A DNA stretch of 64,000 nt from Pleurodeles waltl (lineage: Eukaryota; Chordata; Amphibia; Caudata; Salamandridae): positions 1,194,834,691 through 1,194,898,690 of the forward strand of contig NC_090445.1 of assembly GCF_031143425.1 (NCBI RefSeq), read 5' to 3'. The translations under genes and the position numbers were made by a program. This document shows, in pieces, positions 23,501 through 34,241 of this stretch (position 1 is its first letter; the number at the start of each line of letters is the position of its first letter). The notes beneath the pieces are model-generated. The model was not told the DNA's origin and made no database searches. It was given only the letters and a program-made list of their open reading frames with translations.

Positions 23501-23633
23501 CTGCTCTGCTAAGCTACCATTATCTATCAGCCTAAGCTGCTAGACACCCTATACACTAATAAGGGATAACTGGGCCTGGTGCAAGGTGCAAGTACCCCTT
23601 GGTACTCACTACAAGCCAGTCCAGACTCTTACA
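20551..23633 (+). repeat. 3' LTR of the Gag-protease element
   Basis: Near-identical copy of 14516-17589. It differs by scattered single bases and one short insertion around 22991-23003 (an extra GTTGTTGCATT-like block). It carries the same AATAAAG near 23390. Confidence 0.9.
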
Positions 23634-24125
23634 CTGATGACAATGGGAAACACACCCAACATGAAGACAGGATTGTCACCTCACAATATCCTCATGGGCA
23701 GAGCAATGAGGTTGCCAGCAGTTCCTGCAAATGCTCTAGTGAACATAACAGATGATATGGTGTTGGACAACTGCAAAGGTCTGGCTGATGTGGTTCTCTC
23801 TTTCTCTCAGCTGGTGGAAGCCACCACACTGCAACCATCACAAGATCAAGGACAAAACCTTAGAGTGGGTCACTGGGTTGTGGTCTAAAACATGTGAGGA
23901 AGACGTGTTTGGAACCTTGGTGGAAAGGCCCTTTCCAGGTACTTTTGATCACTACCACAGCTGTGAAGTGCACTGGAGTTCTGAACTGGATACACCCAAG
24001 CCAATCGAGAAAGGTGGCATGTCCTTTGGGCAATGAAGAGGAGTTGTTGAGAGTACCAACAACGACCAGACAAGCTTCAGAGCCAGAGAGCGAAGAAAGA
24101 GGAACTGTGACCAGATCTTAGCAGC
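23634..24125 (+). pseudogene. pol: ERV1 integrase, C-terminal part
   Basis: Resumes after the CTGAT duplication. It reads as the end of a gamma-type integrase: LSPHNILMGRAMRLP, then after a frame change a GPF module (WKGPFQVLL, about 23920-23945) and WIHPSQ (about 23985). This GPY/F module is characteristic of gamma-type integrases and many gypsy elements. A stop (TAA) lies at 23884-23886 within the GHWVVV strand. Confidence 0.72.
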
Positions 24126-24960
24126 TTGAGAACGGTTCAGCCACACCTGTGAGAGATGAAGGAGAAGACCTCTAGGAGAGTGACAGTGAGCCAGTATCGA
24201 CCGAGACAACAGGAGAGCCTAGTCAGAGGAGGGCTTTCCCAGAAGTAGACAAAGTCGAGAGACAAACAGAGCAAACGCCAGACACCAAGGGTGAAGGAGT
24301 TGAGGCAGATCAAAGTCAATGTGATCAGACTCCTCCTGACCCAGTTGCAGGTCCGTCAAGAGAAAATTCTGCAGAGCAAGAAAAAGTCTCAAGTTCAACA
24401 CTGAAACAAGCAATGACCAAGGGTCCACTGAAAGGAGAAAAGTGGCCAGTGTCACAAGCAAAGAAAAAAGAAGAAGCTGCTGTGACAACAATAGAGGAAG
24501 AAGTAGATACGACAAGAAGGGAAGACTTGAGTGAAGGGGAATTGAATGGAAATCGAAAGTTGAGAAGAAAGAGAATACCAAGCGGAAGGTACCAGGCCCC
24601 AAATGGGAGTATGCAAAAACAAGTGAATGACAAAGAGAGTTTTTGTCTTTTTGTTTTGAACGAGACGTTCCAGGTCAATACTTTGGCACTTGAAAGAAGC
24701 TAACGAACTGAACTTGTGAGACAAATTGAGAAAAAGTACAAAAGAAAAGAGACTGTTGAAAGTAACTGGAAACAACTTTGATAACCTGATTTGGCAAGAT
24801 TACCTGAATTTGACAAGCTGCTAAACTGATTTTTGACAAACGTACCGATTTTGAGAAAAAGGATCCTGGAAGTGAAACTTTGAGCTGTAAATAACTGCTG
24901 AAAGAAGATTTTAGATTTTGATTTTTGCTGCATAGTCTTAATTTTCTCTTCTAGTTTCTG
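24126..24960 (+). other. ERV1 pol-env spacer with an acidic/basic reading frame
   Basis: A Glu/Lys-rich frame (24413-24703) follows integrase. It is matched at the right edge of the window by ERV2 (about 63890-64000, - strand), so it is an old conserved part of this retrovirus family. It could be a pol tail or env leader. A polypyrimidine tract ending CTTCTAG (AG at 24953-24954) just before the env ATG looks like the env splice acceptor. Confidence 0.5.
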
Positions 24961-24972
24961 ATTTTAGAGATC

Positions 24973-26600
24973 ATGAGTAACTTTAGCCAGCAGGGTAGGA
25001 AGAACAGGTGCTGTAAATACATGAGTATTAGTTTGGCAATTGTGTGTGTGATATTGAGTGTGATATTGATTGTGGGTATGACTGTTCTTGACAAGAGTAA
25101 AGCCAACCATACTTCAGCTCTAGAGACAACTACTGCATTAACAGCAATAGAAAAGTTTAGGTTAGATGAGAAGTATCTACAAGTAGACAATGCATAAGGG
25201 GAACTTTCTTCTAATGTCGTCTATCGCTTATTGAGTGAGTATGTTGAGACTATGGATGCGAGGAATTGTTTTGTGTGTACGCAGATTCCTTCATCAGTCG
25301 AGGAAAGAGTTACCTATCTTAGTTTGCCTCCTACTTATGGGATAAGTTGTAGTCTGTTACTAACACAATTCTATAACAGGAGTACATTCAATATTTCTAT
25401 TCAAACTATGATATCGTGTTTTCATTTGTCCCTATAATTAGATACCTGAGCAGAATAGCTAAGGACAATCACATAGTATTAGTAAGGGGTTTCTTCGAGT
25501 CTGCATTAACTTTTGGGACAGCATATGGGCACAGGAACAACCTGACATGCTTGCTTACACCTTTAGAAAAGAGCTTCTTAGATCAGACAGATGATAGGAG
25601 AAAGGCACTGAAGGAAAAGTTTAAAAAAGGCTTAGAGAAAAGGACTTTTAGGAATTATTATGCTTTTTGTGAAAGAAAGACACAAGGAAAATTAGTTTTG
25701 GATGTGCAACACATAGGGAAGCTTTGTGTATATAGACCTAGATCTAGTATTGACACTTTGTTTGTGGGAATGAGTAAATGTAGACGTGGTTTTGTTTCAG
25801 AGTAAATGGACATTTATGTTGAATGGACAGGATCCAGCGATTCCTGATATACATTACATTTGTGTGCCTAATGCTTATTACCGTCTTCCAAGAGGATCGT
25901 ATGGTACATGTTACTTGGGGATAGGTTTCCCAAAGATTTTCCAACTTGATGACTTGAAAAGATTACCAAAATTGACTGAATTATATCACAGTAGAGAAAG
26001 GAGAGCGTCTCCTGGTATAGTGGGAGATATATTTGGAGCAATGATTCCTTCAGTAGGAGTTGTTCAGAATTCTATAAAGATTCCAAAGTTGTCTACTATT
26101 GTGAATAACATGCTGACAATTTTTTCAGGAACTATGATCCTGATAGATACGGTATTTGCTACGGAAAGAGCTATGACTCTTCAGAACCGCCATGCCTTAG
26201 AAATTCTTTTAGCTAGCGATAGCAGAGTTTGCAAAACGCTTAATTGGAAGCATTGCTGCTCATACATTCCTGATAACAGTAAAGAAATTAGAAGCTTACT
26301 TACTAATCTGACTAATGAAAGTGCTGATTTGAAAGAGTTGAAAGGTGTTTGGGAGAAGGTTGGCAAAGGGTTTGTTTCAGTGGGAAATTGTCTCAGCAGC
26401 ATTGGGAAAGAGATAATATTGAAAATAATACAAGGGATATTGATTATTGTGATTTGCATAATTGGAAAATAGGGAATATGTAAATTGTGTAGGATGATTA
26501 AATTGAAGAAAGTGAAAAATGATAAGCGGAGGGAAGAAATGAAAAAGGAAAATTCAAAAAGGGAAAAAAGATTTAAGGGGAAAGAGATGACAACATTTCT
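24973..26600 (+). pseudogene. env: ERV1 env, broken
   Basis: Starts at 24973 with a signal-anchor-like hydrophobic stretch about 20 residues in. Surface-subunit pieces lie at 25231-25437 and 25416-25805. The transmembrane subunit is readable at 25786-26472: a furin-type site RERR (about 25998-26010), a hydrophobic fusion-peptide-like segment, an LQNR block (about 26188), a cysteine motif C-X7-CC (about 26231-26260) and a membrane span (about 26425-26470). A TAG at 26470-26472 truncates the cytoplasmic tail, which remains readable beyond it. There are at least three frame breaks. It would have mediated cell entry; it is not functional here. Confidence 0.78.
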
Positions 26601-26661
26601 AAGCTGAGGTAAAGGAATATTTTGTGTGGGAAGATTTAGTGTGATGACATATTTAGACATC

Positions 26662-26671
26662 AGAAGAGGGA
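26662..26671 (+). promoter_or_regulatory. ERV1 polypurine tract
   Basis: AGAAGAGGGA immediately precedes the 3' LTR start at 26673. The same tract, AGAAGAGGGC, precedes the ERV2 LTR on the - strand at 61768-61777. Confidence 0.75.
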
Positions 26672-27931
26672 TTGTTAATGCTGAGTTTATTAATGAATAT
26701 TCATGTATTTTGATTGTTGGATTTGTGTAGAAAATGTATTAACGTAGAGAAAATTAATGCACGCATTGGCACCCACCAGAGTGGTCACCAATGTTCATGA
26801 AGGGTACTTATTAATGACTTAAAAATATAAAATGTTGAGCTTATGTTTGATTAATGTAGTAATATGTCATATTAAAGGTTATGTATTATGTATTAGCCTT
26901 ATTAATTGTAGGCCTTAACTTAGCAAGGTCTTGGCGTAGTTGCACGGCCTCATGTCAAGCTGCATTTTCTGGTGTTTTATAAATTGGTTGCTTAGAGAAT
27001 CAAATTGTGATTTTCCACTGCACTGACCATGTGCTCGTAGCTGAAGTGAGTTCTCATGAGAAACTGCTTGCTAGAAGATGCTGTGCAAGCTAGGGAAACA
27101 TTGTATATTGTAGTGTGTGTAAGACAGACCTTCCCAGGAGAAGACAATGGATGCACTGACTGGAGTATAAGTTGCAACAATATTGATACCTGACAAGCCG
27201 AACGATGGGAACAGAAGAGGAGCCAATTATCGACATGTTAACCTTGTAGTTGTAATGCTTTAGATTAGGGGTTTTATTTTCATTCGACTAAATGTAAATA
27301 TGCAATTCTTTGACCAATTAGGACGTGGGAAGTAGTTTTTGGAAATCTAACTTAGCCTGACTTCAAGGACAGGAGAGAAGCCATTCTCCCCATTGTTCTT
27401 GAGAGTTTAGAATCATTTTTCCATGTTGCCACCTGGCTATTATTTTTCTTGACCGTCCCGAGAAGAGACATGTTTAACTTTATTGCTTCAAGAGACTTTG
27501 TTTATTCTGAACTCTAATGTTGAATCCTGATGTCTTGCTGACTGAACTGATGTCCTGTTGACGAAGACTATCACAGCTTTCTGAACCATACTGAGGACAG
27601 GTATAACATTATGTTAACAATTGCTATGTCTATTTGCTTTTGTTTCTAGGTACCAACTGCTATTTTGACAGAGTCATAGTTAGATGCCTTCCAAATTTGT
27701 GTTAACTAAATTGTTTTGCATGAAGCCCAAACATGCTATGTAATCTGATGTTAGTAAGGGTTCCCACTGATGAAGTTCGTTACCTGTAATAACAGTTGAT
27801 GTCTTTTCTTTGCTGAATCTAAATGTACATTATTTCGTTTGTGCAGTTATTCTTGTTACAAATTTGCACTGTAACCTTAGAATGCGTGGTAGCCCAATCT
27901 TTGATTACATTGCGATTCTTTCTACGCTTTG

Positions 27932-29086
27932 TGTAGTGCTTTCCTCTTATCTAGTTTTAAAGCACTTACATAAACCACCAGAAATGCACTTCTGAGTTCA
28001 AAGAAGACTTTTATTGTTGTTAATTCTTCCCCAACCACACTTTTTATGTTGACGAATTAGTAGCTTTCAAGCCCGCGTTAATCAAACAAAATATATCAGT
28101 TTGCAATATACACAGCAGGTCATATTTATAAGATATTGAATGCAAAGCAAAACAAATACTTCACCGTGTGGGAAACTATTTACAGCTTCATCTTTCTAAG
28201 GTCTGCAAGCTGATGACCCCTGTCAGCCGCGAGAAAGAGATTCATCTACCCACACGGGATTGCTGGCAGCTGGCGCCAAGCTCCAGCACGAGGTCCGGCA
28301 GATTCGAATCTGAATCTCTGCAGCCTGTTACATTCGTTACAAAGGTGTGCCCCCTCCTCTCAGACCTGGGAAAACTGAGCAAGCCTTTTGGAGACTGGCC
28401 AGGTCTCCGAGACTACTCCTGTTCCCAAGCTCAAGCGGAGAGAAAAACACCCATGTACCCTCTCTTATCAGGTCTAGTCTACTGTGAGAACAAAACATCT
28501 TGGTTCATCTTGTGCCAAAACACAGCTTGGAAAAATACAGCTTGGATTCTCAACTGCAAGATCTAACTCCACGTTAAAGGCAATGGGCAGCTAACCTAAA
28601 TATCAAATGCAATGTCTAGTGTCATGTCAAAGCCAATAGGCAGCTGAGCTGAATACAAAATGCAATGTCTTATATCATGTCAAAGCCCATAGGCAGCTGA
28701 GCTGAATATAAAATGCAATGTATAATATCATGTCAAAGCCAATAGGCAGCTAAGCTGAATATAAAATGCAATATATGATATCATGTCAAAGCCAATAGGC
28801 AGAATATCTAATACTATGTCAAAGTCAATAGGCAGCTAAACTGAATACATCATGTCAAAGCCAATAGGAATGCAATGTCAAAGCCAATAGGCGGCTAGAC
28901 TGGATACAGCATGTCAAAGCCAATAGGCAGAATACAGAATGTAATGGCTAATGCAATGTCAAAGCCAATAGGCGGCGAAACTGGACAAAACATACAATGT
29001 GCCACTGGTGAACATTGAGCAACTAATATGCGCAGTGGTGAAACACAAAGTCATTGGTCAAACAAACTCCATTAAATGGCAGTACA
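27932..29086 (-). mobile_element. Solo LTR (1,155 bp) inserted in the ERV1 3' LTR
   Basis: Target duplication CTTTG at 27927-27931 and 29087-29091. Ends are TGTAGTGC and GCAGTACA on the + strand, giving TG...CA termini. On the - strand it has TATAAATA (28131-28124) and AATAAA (28015-28010), in the order expected for U3-R-U5, so it is read right to left. U3 holds a repeat array with CCAAT boxes. No internal genes remain, as expected after LTR-LTR recombination. Confidence 0.85.
28570..28985 (-). repeat. CCAAT-box repeat array in the solo LTR U3
   Basis: TCAAAGCCAATAGGC-like units occur nine times (about 28623, 28679, 28732, 28786, 28817, 28852, 28876, 28914, 28957) plus a degenerate one near 28573. 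Seven keep a perfect CCAAT on the + strand (ATTGG in the element's own direction). Spacers are partly duplicated (GCTGAATA-AAAATGCAATGT). Confidence 0.75.
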
Positions 29087-29279
29087 CTTTGGGCAGCCAG
29101 TATTGTTTCTGTATGTTTTTCATTTGATTTTGAGACTAAGCTATGTGACATTAGCATTGTTAATATAATCCACCCATGCCACCCCCTTGCCCTCCATATT
29201 TCAACCAACAATGGGGCTAGCCTAATCAGTATGGTCCCCCCTCGCAATACCAAGCACCCTTTCTGCAGCACCCTGCCCA

Positions 29280-31654
29280 ATGGTCCTACTCCGACCCCCC
29301 ACCTCCTTTTTTAGACAGAGGTCACGGGAGGGGCAAAGGGAGGAAAAAAGAAGGGCAGTGGTGCCCAAAAGAGGATACCATGGAAAACCTAACACACAGG
29401 GAAGCCACTCCAGGGACGAGCAAGACACAGCAAAACTAGACGCAGACAAAACAATCAATATTATTAACCTAAGCAACCGGTCGCTAAGCCAAGCCGAAAC
29501 TCAAGCTTTAAGTAAAGGTCTGAATTTTGTGCCTACCTCACAAGTCGATCTGTTTAAAACCAGAACAGAATTAGCAGGCTTGTTTCGCAAGATTCGCCTA
29601 AAAACCATCTTCCTTGGTAAGGAATATGAGACTCCTGAACAGAACACAAGACTGCGGCCTAAGTCGACTTTCTGTCCCACAGCAGGGCAAATGCCCCCTG
29701 AGGTGCTGGCATTCGAGAAGTCAGTGCCCCTTAAGATCAACGGGCTCACTGAGACATCTAACAAAGTATTTCATAACATGAGCAAGGATGAGCTAGAGGC
29801 ACTTAAGAGCTTGACAGCCGACCCAAGCATTATTATCAAACCAGCGGACAAGGGTGGGGCCACGGTGATTCTCCCACAATAAATGTACAAAGATGAATGT
29901 GAGTGACTTCTGGGCAACACCAAACATTACAAGCGTCTGGCCCGTGACCCTACACCGGATATCCAAGAAGAAATTGCCTTCCTAGTGACCAAAGGGACGG
30001 AGAACAACTGGCTCACAGAACACGAGGCAGCCTTCCTAATACAAACTAATCTGAAAATCCCGTACTTCTTTATCTTGCCAAAAGTACATAAAGAAAAGAT
30101 TCCACCCCCCCCCCGGGAGACCTATAGTATCTGAGATAGGCTCAGTGTTAGAGTCCCTGTCTAAGTTTGTGGATTTCTTCCTACAACCGTTAGTCAAAAG
30201 AATCCCGACTTACCTCAAGGACACCACCCATGTCCTACTGTTACTGGAATCTATATCCTTTGACAAGACAAAGGAACTCCTGATCACTCTCGACGTGGAA
30301 TCGCTATATACAAACATCCCCCAAGAGGCCACTCTGGAAGTGATAAGCAACCTTCTAGAAGCAAATATGGATGAATCCAAACCCCCCCCGGGTTTCATAC
30401 TGGACCTAGCGCACCTTGCTCTTACAAGAAACTACTTCAAATTTGAAGAGAGTTTCTTCTTACAGACACAAGGGACATCTACGGGCAGCACTTTTGCCCC
30501 TAGGTTGGCATGCCTGTACGTCGACAATTTCGAGAGACTTGTGGTCCTTAACGATGATAACCCCTACCGAGACCAGATAAAACTCTGGAAGTGATACATT
30601 GATGTCGTACTGCTGATATGGACTGGTAGTAAGGAAGAGGCCCTCGCGTTCGCTGTTTGGCATAGGTGATAAAAAACTACCATTCCTTGACCTACTCATC
30701 TATGAACACAATGGTGGCTTGGCCACAGAAGTGTACTATAAACCAACTGACTGTAACAATTTGCTACAGTACCAGAGCTTCCACCCACGAGCTCTGAGAG
30801 ATAACCTCCCAGTTGGCCAGTTCCTACGTTTGAGACGGAACTGCTCGTCCACGGCTGATTACCGCAAACACGCTGATAAGTTAACCACCAAGTTACACAC
30901 AAAGGACTACCCCCCACACCTGGTCAGTAGAGCTCCCAAGAGAGCACGCAACAATAACAGGGACCAGTTATTGCAACCCCGAGCATCGAAACCAGACCTT
31001 GAGAAGATTGTGTGTGTCATCACGTTCAACCCTCTATCCAACACAATTCAGAAAATCATAAAAGATAATTGGAAGATTCTTACATCAGGTGGCTTATCCT
31101 TTGAACTGCCACTTCATGCGTATAAAAGAGCAACCAATATACGCGACATTGTGGTCCATACAAGACCTAAAGATAAGCTTCGTACCAAACAGACTACGCT
31201 TTGGCAGACCGCACCCCCCACAGGCCACTATTCGTGTGGTAACTGTAGCGTGTGCTGCCTCACACGTAGATCCACCACCATCAACGTTGACCTCAAAACC
31301 CCATGGGTTCAAAAGTCACTTATGAATTGTAACAGTAAGAACGTAGTCTATCTAATCAATTGCCCTTGCCCACTCAAATATGTGGGTATGACCACTAGAA
31401 AGGTCAGCACCAGAATCTGTGAGCACAGAAGCACGATTCGGTGCAAACACGACGCAACAAAACTTACCAGCCACTTCCTGTTAAAAAATCACTCTCCAGA
31501 TGACATGTCATGGACGGTTCTCGAACACTTTCCTCTTACAACCCCCAACATGTCGCAAAAACTGTTTCGGGCTGAACAACGCTGGATTTGGAGGCTACAC
31601 ACTGATACAGCTGGTCTAAACGATGAGATACCTTGGTTCTCTCTCCAATATTAG
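29280..31654 (+). pseudogene. Penelope-like reverse transcriptase/GIY-YIG polyprotein, broken
   Basis: The N-terminal part (29280-29882) ends with the motif IIIKPADKGGATVIL, conserved in Penelope-like RTs. A stop follows at 29880, another near 29900, and a frame shift at the C-run about 30105-30116. The RT palm piece (30145-30594) has LDVESLYTNIP and GSTFAPRLACLYV. The catalytic box reads stop-YIDVV (about 30592-30610) where YIDD is expected, so the second Asp is Val. The C-terminal frame (30719-31654) has a CGNCSVC cysteine cluster and a GIY-YIG-type nuclease, VVYLINCPCPLKYVGMTTRK followed by ICEHRS (about 31348-31430). Elements of this kind prime reverse transcription at nicked DNA ends. 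Stops and the lost Asp make it inactive. Confidence 0.82.
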
Positions 31655-31659
31655 ACCCC

Positions 31660-32210
31660 TCTATCTGACCTACATACTCTTTCAGTCCTTCGCCTTTCCC
31701 TGCCCCTTCCCCCCGGCACATGCCTTCTCTCCTCCCCTCTTCTCCCTCTACCTTTTTCCCCTCCACCTTTCTCCTTTCCCCAGTCCTGCTACTTGTACCC
31801 CTTCCTCTTGGTCCTGCACCCCTTGCGCCCCCCCATATCCCTTCCCCATCCCCTTCTTTCCATCCCTTGTCTCTCCTCTCTCCATGTTTTTCCTTGCTTC
31901 TCCCTTCCTCTTGTTTTTCTTCCTTTTTCCTCTTTCTTCCTTTTTCCCTCTTTTTTTTTTCTTTTCTTTTCTCCTCTCTCCCCCTCTCTGTTCCCTCTCT
32001 CTCGGTTCCCTATTTTCACCCCCTCCCTCCCAGCTTCACTCTTACTTTGCCTCCTCCCACTTCCCCTGCCCCACCCTCACTTTCCCCTCCCTTTTTCCTT
32101 TCCTCTCCTCCTTCTTCCTTCTTGGTTCAATTCTCCGTTTCCCCCCCTGTTGGTTCCTTTTTTCCCCCTTACTGCTTCTCCCCTCTCCCTCTTTTTTCTG
32201 CCTCCCGCTC
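31660..32210. repeat. Strand-asymmetric CT-rich tract
   Basis: About 550 bp made almost wholly of C and T on the + strand. Pro/Ser/Phe/Leu-rich ORFs run through all + frames because purine-starting stop codons are scarce. It has no protein-like features. Confidence 0.7.
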
Positions 32211-32219
32211 GTTTTTCAG

Positions 32220-32540
32220 ACGAGAGTCAACCGGGGACATTCCACATTCTCTTGCGCCGGGAAACTACAATTCCCGTCGGCCCCCACCCGGGGACCGCGT
32301 CCTTCCATGACGCTGTCCCGCACGAGGGCGTCTCTCTTCCATTTTTTCGCCACCCCGAGTGGGAGCACCACCGGGGCCGGCCCCCACTATCCTTCCGGGC
32401 ACCCGTCCTCACAGTATCGAGGCGTGGATCCGCCGGACGCACTTCCGCCCGCCGCATCCAATCATGGCCCAGACCGCGGGCCGCGACGGTGAGCACCATC
32501 AGCTGAGTCTCATTTCCGCCCATCAGTGACAACTATATCT
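32220..32540 (+). promoter_or_regulatory. CpG-rich promoter-like block in the Penelope-like element
   Basis: A local block rich in CpG that contains ACTACAATTCCC (about 32264-32275, the core of the known ZNF143/THAP11-type site), CACTTCCG (ETS-type, about 32440) and CCAATCATGG (about 32457-32466). These motifs commonly occur together in vertebrate housekeeping promoters. Whether the block belongs to the element or was captured is not known. Confidence 0.45.
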
Positions 32541-33995
32541 ACCCGTCTCTCTCAGGCCACTTTATCCAAGCGGTCCTGAGAGATGTCGGTTTAGGCGCAT
32601 AGAGAGCACCCGCCTTTGATGCAGTGAGTGAGCCGGCCACCATTGGACGTACAGATAAGAATTCTCTCATCTCTCCCCCTTTTTCCCTATCCTTACTTCT
32701 TCCCTACTCCTGGCTGCCTCATTTACATATTCCCCACTCCTTCTTTCTCTTGCTTCCTTTTGTTTTTGTTTCTGTTTTTGCTTTTATTATTATTAATCTT
32801 TACTGTTACTTTACTCCCTTTTTCCCCCCCCATTTTACTACAAGCCTTTTTACTTTTTCTTCCCTTGTATTTTCTTGTCCGTGCCTCTACTTTTACTCTT
32901 GGTTTTGGACCCCAATAGGTGTCTAACTTTCCAGGGCCTTGCCCTCGTATCCCTAGGGGCCTCCATCCTTGCTTGCCCCCGTTTTCCCTTTCATGTGGCT
33001 TCTTCCCTTGTCTTCTTCTCCCTGAACCTTAGAGTCTGACTATAAGTGGACGCTCCCTCTCCTCGACACCGGAGGCCAGTAGCCTCTTGTGATAGGGTAA
33101 GAATTTCTCCCCTTTCTTATTGTCCTCCACGCAATGACGTGCCATACCATTATTTATGTGATTTATGCCTTATGTACCCAGAACTGCTGCGTCTTGCATG
33201 AACCCTCTCACGTGTGTTGTGGATTGCTGTGTATTGCTGTGTCACCTTGTCACCCTTAGTATCGGTCTGATATGTTTTATTTCCTTTAGGTCCTCCCCAG
33301 GTATTTCCTTGGCAAGGTAGGCCCCTCTGCCCACTCGGGTATCACTCACTTATTATTCCTACACTATTGTTATTATTGATTCAACGCTCACTGAGCATGA
33401 ATAGCAGGGATCCTTCGCCATGATGAATGCCCCGAGACCTTCCAGAGCTTATTTTTGAGGGCAGAAACATGTCGGCTTCTTCCTTTTAGATAGGTGACCC
33501 AGTGAGTCATTGGTGTCCCAGCCTTCTTTTTAATCACATCAAACGGAACCTCCTATTAAAATACTCACATGGGTATCTGTTTAGGTGTTTTTATTTCTTA
33601 GTCTAGCTGGATCCCTTTTCCAGAACCAGAATTGATTTACGCACTCCCTCCTGTTCCTTTAACAGTGAGGTTGAGTCCGCCCAGGAGGTGGCATTGTCCT
33701 ACCTGGGTGGGGCTAGGTGGTCATATGATGAAGCATGACACCATAGAGTGTGTGAGACCACCTAGTCCGTAAAGGTAATTCCCCTCCCACACCATACACC
33801 ACAGTCCACCCATGTCTTGCCTCTAGTTGAGGATTACGAAGGGCCTAGTGTTATAACTGATATACTATTGATTTGCCCCCGTTACAAGAACCCCGTACTC
33901 CCAGCTGTGTTTTTGTATTGGTTTTTGGGAGCCGAGCACGGTTGTGTTCTCCATTTGCCCCCCTACTCCCATATTTTCTCTCTCTGTGTGTTTTG
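32541..33995. other. 3' region of the Penelope-like insertion, no gene seen
   Basis: T- and C-rich DNA without a sustained ORF. It ends at TTTTG before the AATATA duplication. It may be the element's 3' untranslated region or pseudo-LTR, or part of an older passenger. Confidence 0.4.
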
Positions 33996-34241
33996 AATAT
34001 AGGGAAATAAACATTCTAACTTTTACATAAAAAGTATGGTTATTCATGACCGAGAGGTCATGATGTGTGGAAGTTACTGACTCCTATTGATTATTTATGT
34101 CATTGATTGCTATTTGCTATTGATTTGTACTAGTTTGGGGTTATATGGTGGAAAAAACTCAAAGCGCAGTCAAAAGATCCATCAGCCTAGACGCTTCTCC
34201 TTTATAAGTTTACTAAATAAGGTCTGACGCGCTGACGGTAC

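Larger units (their letters stand above)
14516..23633 (+). mobile_element. Gmr1-like LTR retrotransposon, Gag-protease only, 3.07-kb LTRs
   Basis: Bounded by CTGAT at 14511-14515 and 23634-23638, a 5-bp target duplication. Direct LTRs are 14516-17589 and 20551-23633 (start TGTGAGAAAG, end CTCTTACA). The internal part is only 2,961 bp and holds one intact ORF. It has a primer site next to the 5' LTR and a run of G before the 3' LTR. By eye the LTRs differ at roughly 30 positions in about 3.07 kb, near 1%, so the insertion is young. No RT or integrase is present, so mobility must depend on another element. The Gmr1 assignment rests on a SCAN-like capsid and is an inference. Confidence 0.9.
29168..33995 (+). 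mobile_element. Penelope-like element with GIY-YIG endonuclease, dead
   Basis: Flanked by AATATA (29162-29167 and 33996-34001), and the uninterrupted site is seen in the 5' LTR near 6145-6151. A single coding region in pieces runs 29280-31654. Downstream are a pyrimidine-rich tract (31660-32210), a GC-rich promoter-like block (32220-32540) and about 1.4 kb without recognised features. The 5' end is probably truncated or uncertain. Confidence 0.8.
428..34237 (+). mobile_element. ERV1: gamma-type (class I) endogenous retrovirus, nested composite
   Basis: A complete but dead provirus in the order 5' LTR, tRNA primer site, leader, gag, pro, RT, RNase H, integrase, env, polypurine tract, 3' LTR. 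The LTRs begin TGTTAA and end GCTAACA (5' copy) or GCTGACG (3' copy, mutated terminal A). They are flanked by GTAC at 424-427 and 34238-34241; GGTAC matches if five bases are counted. Without its insertions the provirus would be about 13.5 kb. The class I assignment rests on integrase with a gamma-type GPF C-terminal module, an env transmembrane subunit with an LQNR block and C-X7-CC, and a single-zinc-knuckle gag. Five later elements interrupt it. No reading frame is intact. Confidence 0.9.
26673..34237 (+). repeat. ERV1 3' LTR, split by a solo LTR and a Penelope-like element
   Basis: LTR sequence is 26673-27931, 29092-29167 and 34002-34237. It aligns with the 5' LTR, including TATA (about 26975-26984), the AGAGACATG block and the AATAAA at 34006-34011. 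It keeps the piggyBac empty site as GCTTCAAGAGA. Confidence 0.87.

Noticed and set aside
31623..32506. ORFs of 196-289 codons rich in Pro, Ser, Phe and Leu
   Set aside because: A pyrimidine-only tract lacks stop codons in all + frames; the composition is not protein-like and it lies after the Penelope-like stop codon.
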